Origin: an archaeon
GTDB taxonomy: Archaea; Iainarchaeota; Iainarchaeia; Iainarchaeales; GCA-2688035
Assembly (NCBI GenBank): GCA_030616665.1
Contig: JAUWWX010000044.1
Location: 1-7,203, forward strand
Length of the DNA stretch: 7,203 nucleotides
Reading direction: 5' to 3'
Part shown: positions 4,924 to 7,203 of the stretch, piece after piece
Numbering within the stretch: position 1 is the stretch's first letter
Layout: each line of letters starts with the position of its first letter
Position numbers and translations under genes: made by a program
Notes under the pieces: generated by a model
Databases searched by the model: none
Seen by the model: the letters and a program-made list of their open reading frames with translations, nothing else
What the model was told of the DNA's origin: nothing

Positions 4924-6669
4924 ATGAATTCCCAAAAACTGCTTTGGTTTACAGCATCTGCAACAATTTTGCTTCTTTTGATGCAACCTGTTGCAGCTAC
5001 AACGCTTAGGGATGTGTTTGGCGCCTTTGTTAACTCGACAAGGCCAAACCCAGACATGTACTACGATTTTGATGGAAACGGCGTAGTAAACTTTGGCGAT
5101 GTAGTTTATGCGCTGCAACTACTCGTTGGCATTGGCAGGGACAGAATTGCGTGCAGTAGCGATACAGACTGCGGTGGCACTGTGCAAAGCGACCCTTTCT
5201 GTGATGGGAGCAATATAATGTTTAGTGTTATAGAAAACACTTGCCTCGATCCTGGAAAGCCCAAAAGCAAGTGTGACTTAAATAGCACAACCTTTTTGCA
5301 GGAAGCTTGTGCATACGGTTGCTCTGCTGGCAGCTGCTTGAACCAACCGCCAATTCCCGACGCCGGAGCAGACCAAACCGTTTCCGAAGGAGAGGAAGTT
5401 ACTTTGGATGCCAGTGCTTCCTCTGATCCGGATGGAACAATCGTTGCCTATGAGTGGAAGGAAGGCTTGACTGTTTTGAGCACTGAAATGACGTTTGGAC
5501 AGGTGTTTAGTGTTGGCATGCACACGATTACGCTTACAGTAACAGATGATGAAGGCGCAACAGGGACAGACACTGTGGACATTGATGTAAGCCCTTTAGG
5601 GCTACTCACCGCTAAAAAGCTATGGGAATATTCCCAGCCATCCTCTTACGCCTGCGCACTGCTAAATGACAACTCTGTAAAGTGCTGGGGGGTTAATAAT
5701 TATGGCCAGTTGGGAGACGGCACCACTACAAACAGCTCTACGCCGGTGTCTGTTTCAGGAATCAGCAATGCCAAGGCTATTGCTTTAGGAACTTATCATG
5801 CCTGCGCACTATTAGGCGATAACTCAGTAAAGTGCTGGGGCTTTAATAGTTATGGCCAGTTAGGAGACGGAACTACAACCAACAGAAGCACACCGGTATC
5901 TGTTTCAGGAATCAGCAATGTCAAGACAATTGCTGCAGGAAGAGAGCACACCTGCGCACTATTAAACGACAACTCTGTAAAGTGCTGGGGCTGGAATGAG
6001 TTCGGAATGTTGGGAGACGGCACCTTTACAGACAGCCTCACGCCGGTATCTGTTTCAGGAATCGGCAATGTCAAGGCAATTGATTCAGGGTATTTTCATT
6101 CCTGTGCAATATTAAGTGATGATACCATAAAGTGCTGGGGCAATAATGTTTCTGGTCAGATAGGAGACCGCACCACAACCAACAGAAACACGCCTGTTTC
6201 TGTAATTGGAATTAGCAATGCCCGAATTGTTGAAGTAGGATCGCATTTCACCTGTACACTATTGAATAATGATACCATAAAGTGCTGGGGGGCTAATCCC
6301 AATGGCGAGTTAGGAAACGGAACTTTAACATTCAGGAGCCTCATACCGGTATCTGTAATAGAAATCAGCAATATCGCGCATCTTGATGTAGGATATTCAC
6401 ACAGTTGTGCACTGCTAACTGACAATAGTATAAAGTGCTGGGGGCTTAACAGCTCTGGCGGGATAGGGGACGGAACCACCGAAAGATGGAAACCCACACC
6501 GGTTTCTGTAGTAGGAATCAACAATGCCAATGCTATTGCTGTTGGAAGGAGTTTCTCCTGTGCGCTATTGAGTGACAATACCATAAAGTGCTGGGGCTAC
6601 AATTACTACGGTGGCTTAGGAGACGGCACAACTACGTCCAGATACTCGCCTGTGCAGGTTGTAAGTTAA
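4924..6669 (+). CDS. Secreted dockerin-like/PKD/RCC1-repeat beta-propeller protein, 581 aa
   Basis: The order is as follows. A signal peptide covers residues 1-25 (ends PVAA, cleavage before TTLRD). A dockerin-like unit with one complete calcium loop follows, DFDGNGVVNFGD at 48-59. A module with eight cysteines covers about 77-138. A PKD domain covers about 142-228 (VTLDASASSDPDG, then VTDDEGATGTDTV). Seven RCC1-type repeats cover about 230-581, each with a C-x9-C pair (CALLNDNSVKCWG in the first) and GQLGDGT or a variant. Seven units make a complete RCC1-fold propeller; the last lacks its final strand, which residues 230-243 can supply, closing the ring. The paired cysteines and N-x-S/T sequons fit an extracellular, disulfide-stabilised, possibly glycosylated protein. 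Binding or adhesion is inferred; no catalytic motif is seen. I chose the ATG at 4924 by TATA spacing; the in-frame ATG at 4891 would give 592 aa. It is convergent with the next gene, 11 bases away. Confidence 0.87.
   Translation: MNSQKLLWFTASATILLLLMQPVAATTLRDVFGAFVNSTRPNPDMYYDFDGNGVVNFGDVVYALQLLVGIGRDRIACSSDTDCGGTVQSDPFCDGSNIMFSVIENTCLDPGKPKSKCDLNSTTFLQEACAYGCSAGSCLNQPPIPDAGADQTVSEGEEVTLDASASSDPDGTIVAYEWKEGLTVLSTEMTFGQVFSVGMHTITLTVTDDEGATGTDTVDIDVSPLGLLTAKKLWEYSQPSSYACALLNDNSVKCWGVNNYGQLGDGTTTNSSTPVSVSGISNAKAIALGTYHACALLGDNSVKCWGFNSYGQLGDGTTTNRSTPVSVSGISNVKTIAAGREHTCALLNDNSVKCWGWNEFGMLGDGTFTDSLTPVSVSGIGNVKAIDSGYFHSCAILSDDTIKCWGNNVSGQIGDRTTTNRNTPVSVIGISNARIVEVGSHFTCTLLNNDTIKCWGANPNGELGNGTLTFRSLIPVSVIEISNIAHLDVGYSHSCALLTDNSIKCWGLNSSGGIGDGTTERWKPTPVSVVGINNANAIAVGRSFSCALLSDNTIKCWGYNYYGGLGDGTTTSRYSPVQVVS
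5653..6666 (+). repeat. Seven in-frame tandem RCC1 repeats, period 150-153 bases
   Basis: Repeat units begin at the first cysteine codon: 5653, 5803, 5953, 6103, 6253, 6406 and 6559. The first four units are exactly 150 bases, the fifth and sixth 153, and the seventh is a 108-base partial unit. AAGTGCTGGGG is invariant in all seven. Units 1-3 also share nearly identical DNA around the PVSVSGI codons, while units 4-7 are more diverged, pointing to recent duplication or gene conversion among the first three blades. Confidence 0.9.
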
Positions 6670-6680
6670 ATTTGCCTTGG

Positions 6681-7203
6681 TTAAGGGCAGCCCCAGGCTT
6701 CCGGGGGAAAGTCTATAATCTTAGCCTCTTCAATTGTTCCAGTGCATGTTGCGGTTTCATGTCTTAACAGACCGAATTGGTCTCTGTAGTAAGCGGTTAT
6801 TGTTACGTTGAATTGTTTTCCAAGCGAGTTGCTGAGAAAGAGGCAGCCGTCTTCCCCGAATTGTGAGCCGGAAAAGCCAAAGCCGCTGACTGGCCAGGGG
6901 ATTATTACTCTTTTTTCAATTCCAGCACCCAATGGGTTCTTATAGCCATCTATAAAATTGATTACGTAATCGTTGCTCAAGCCAGCGCTGTTTTTTGTGC
7001 TACCAACAGTTGCATCGCCAATATTTATCTGAAAGAGGGGAGGGGAATCTGCAGTAGGATAAATGCCAGCATAAACATCTAGTCCAGTAACTTTGCCTCC
7101 TGTTATGTTCTGGACAACCAGCGTGATTTTTTCGGTGTCTGCCCTTGCGCCCTTAACCAAAAAGTGGTCAAAGCTGCTGCAGCTGATTGTAGTCTGTGGC
7201 GAG
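6681..7203 (-). CDS. Secreted or pilin-like protein, C-terminal part (right edge)
   Basis: The minus-strand frame is open from the right edge to a TAA at 6681, giving 173 residues. A TTG at 7160 could serve as a start, but the 14 codons before it are open and continue the same style (QTTISCSSFDHFLVKG), so this is most likely the end of a longer gene. The visible part is beta-rich: LVVQNITGGKVTGLDVYAGI, a central INFIDGYKNPLGAG, and near the end FNVTITAYYRDQFGLLRHETATCTGTIEE, closing with WGCP. Alternating strands, N-x-T sequons and four cysteines suggest an extracellular domain, like the head domain of archaeal pilins with class III signal peptides. That identity needs the N-terminus, which is outside the window. 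It is convergent with the propeller gene, whose stop is 11 bases away. Confidence 0.65.
   Translation of the reverse strand, partial: SPQTTISCSSFDHFLVKGARADTEKITLVVQNITGGKVTGLDVYAGIYPTADSPPLFQINIGDATVGSTKNSAGLSNDYVINFIDGYKNPLGAGIEKRVIIPWPVSGFGFSGSQFGEDGCLFLSNSLGKQFNVTITAYYRDQFGLLRHETATCTGTIEEAKIIDFPPEAWGCP

Noticed and set aside
6156..6584. 142-residue minus-strand open frame, and a similar one at 5850-6074
   Set aside because: Both are antisense shadows of the RCC1 repeats and repeat with the same period.
5653..6666. Regular 150-base repeats considered as CRISPR or satellite DNA
   Set aside because: The repeats are in-frame coding units of an RCC1-type propeller with a conserved C-x9-C pair; there are no short repeats separated by unique spacers.
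7158..7160. TTG at 7160 as the start of the right-edge gene
   Set aside because: The frame stays open upstream to the window edge with sequence of the same character, and no signal peptide follows the TTG, so the gene most likely begins outside the window.

Overview
The window looks archaeal. Six places show a TATA-like box on the correct strand. For five of them it is centred about 26-28 bases upstream of an ATG (one reads best from the second ATG of a tandem pair), with no ribosome-binding site between, the mark of leaderless mRNAs. Several proteins carry class III (QxSxE-type) prepilin signal peptides, typical of Euryarchaeota and DPANN archaea. The small genes, overlapping operons and secreted multidomain proteins suggest a DPANN-like (for example Diapherotrites-like) genome, but no marker gene here fixes the phylum. 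Genes are densely packed; no gene-free stretch exceeds 300 bases, and I see no RNA gene, CRISPR array or mobile element.

Layout. (1) 1-470, minus: start of a site-2-type M50 membrane metalloprotease, cut by the left edge. (2) 481-575: divergent promoter region. (3) 576-1178, plus: two class III prepilin-like genes, 59 and 136 aa, the first too small to stand out in a simple ORF scan. (4) 2820-1149, minus: four overlapping genes for small proteins with one N-terminal hydrophobic helix and, in three, a class III-like motif. This looks like a minor-pilin operon; it meets the plus-strand pair tail to tail with a 30-base coding overlap. (5) 3744-2880, minus: a two-gene operon of a small three-helix membrane protein and a winged-helix regulator with two C-terminal membrane helices. 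(6) 3899-4819, plus: an unrecognised 7-helix membrane protein with a central charged cytoplasmic segment. (7) 4924-6669, plus: a secreted protein with signal peptide, dockerin-like calcium loop, eight-cysteine module, PKD domain and a complete seven-repeat RCC1-type propeller. (8) 7203-6681, minus: C-terminal part of a secreted or pilin-like protein cut by the right edge.

Taken together this is a cell-surface locus: at least six pilin or pilin-like subunits, an exported adhesin-like propeller, an intramembrane protease and a membrane-tethered regulator. No assembly ATPase, platform protein or prepilin peptidase is in view, so those would have to be encoded elsewhere. The functional links are inference from proximity and signal-peptide type.
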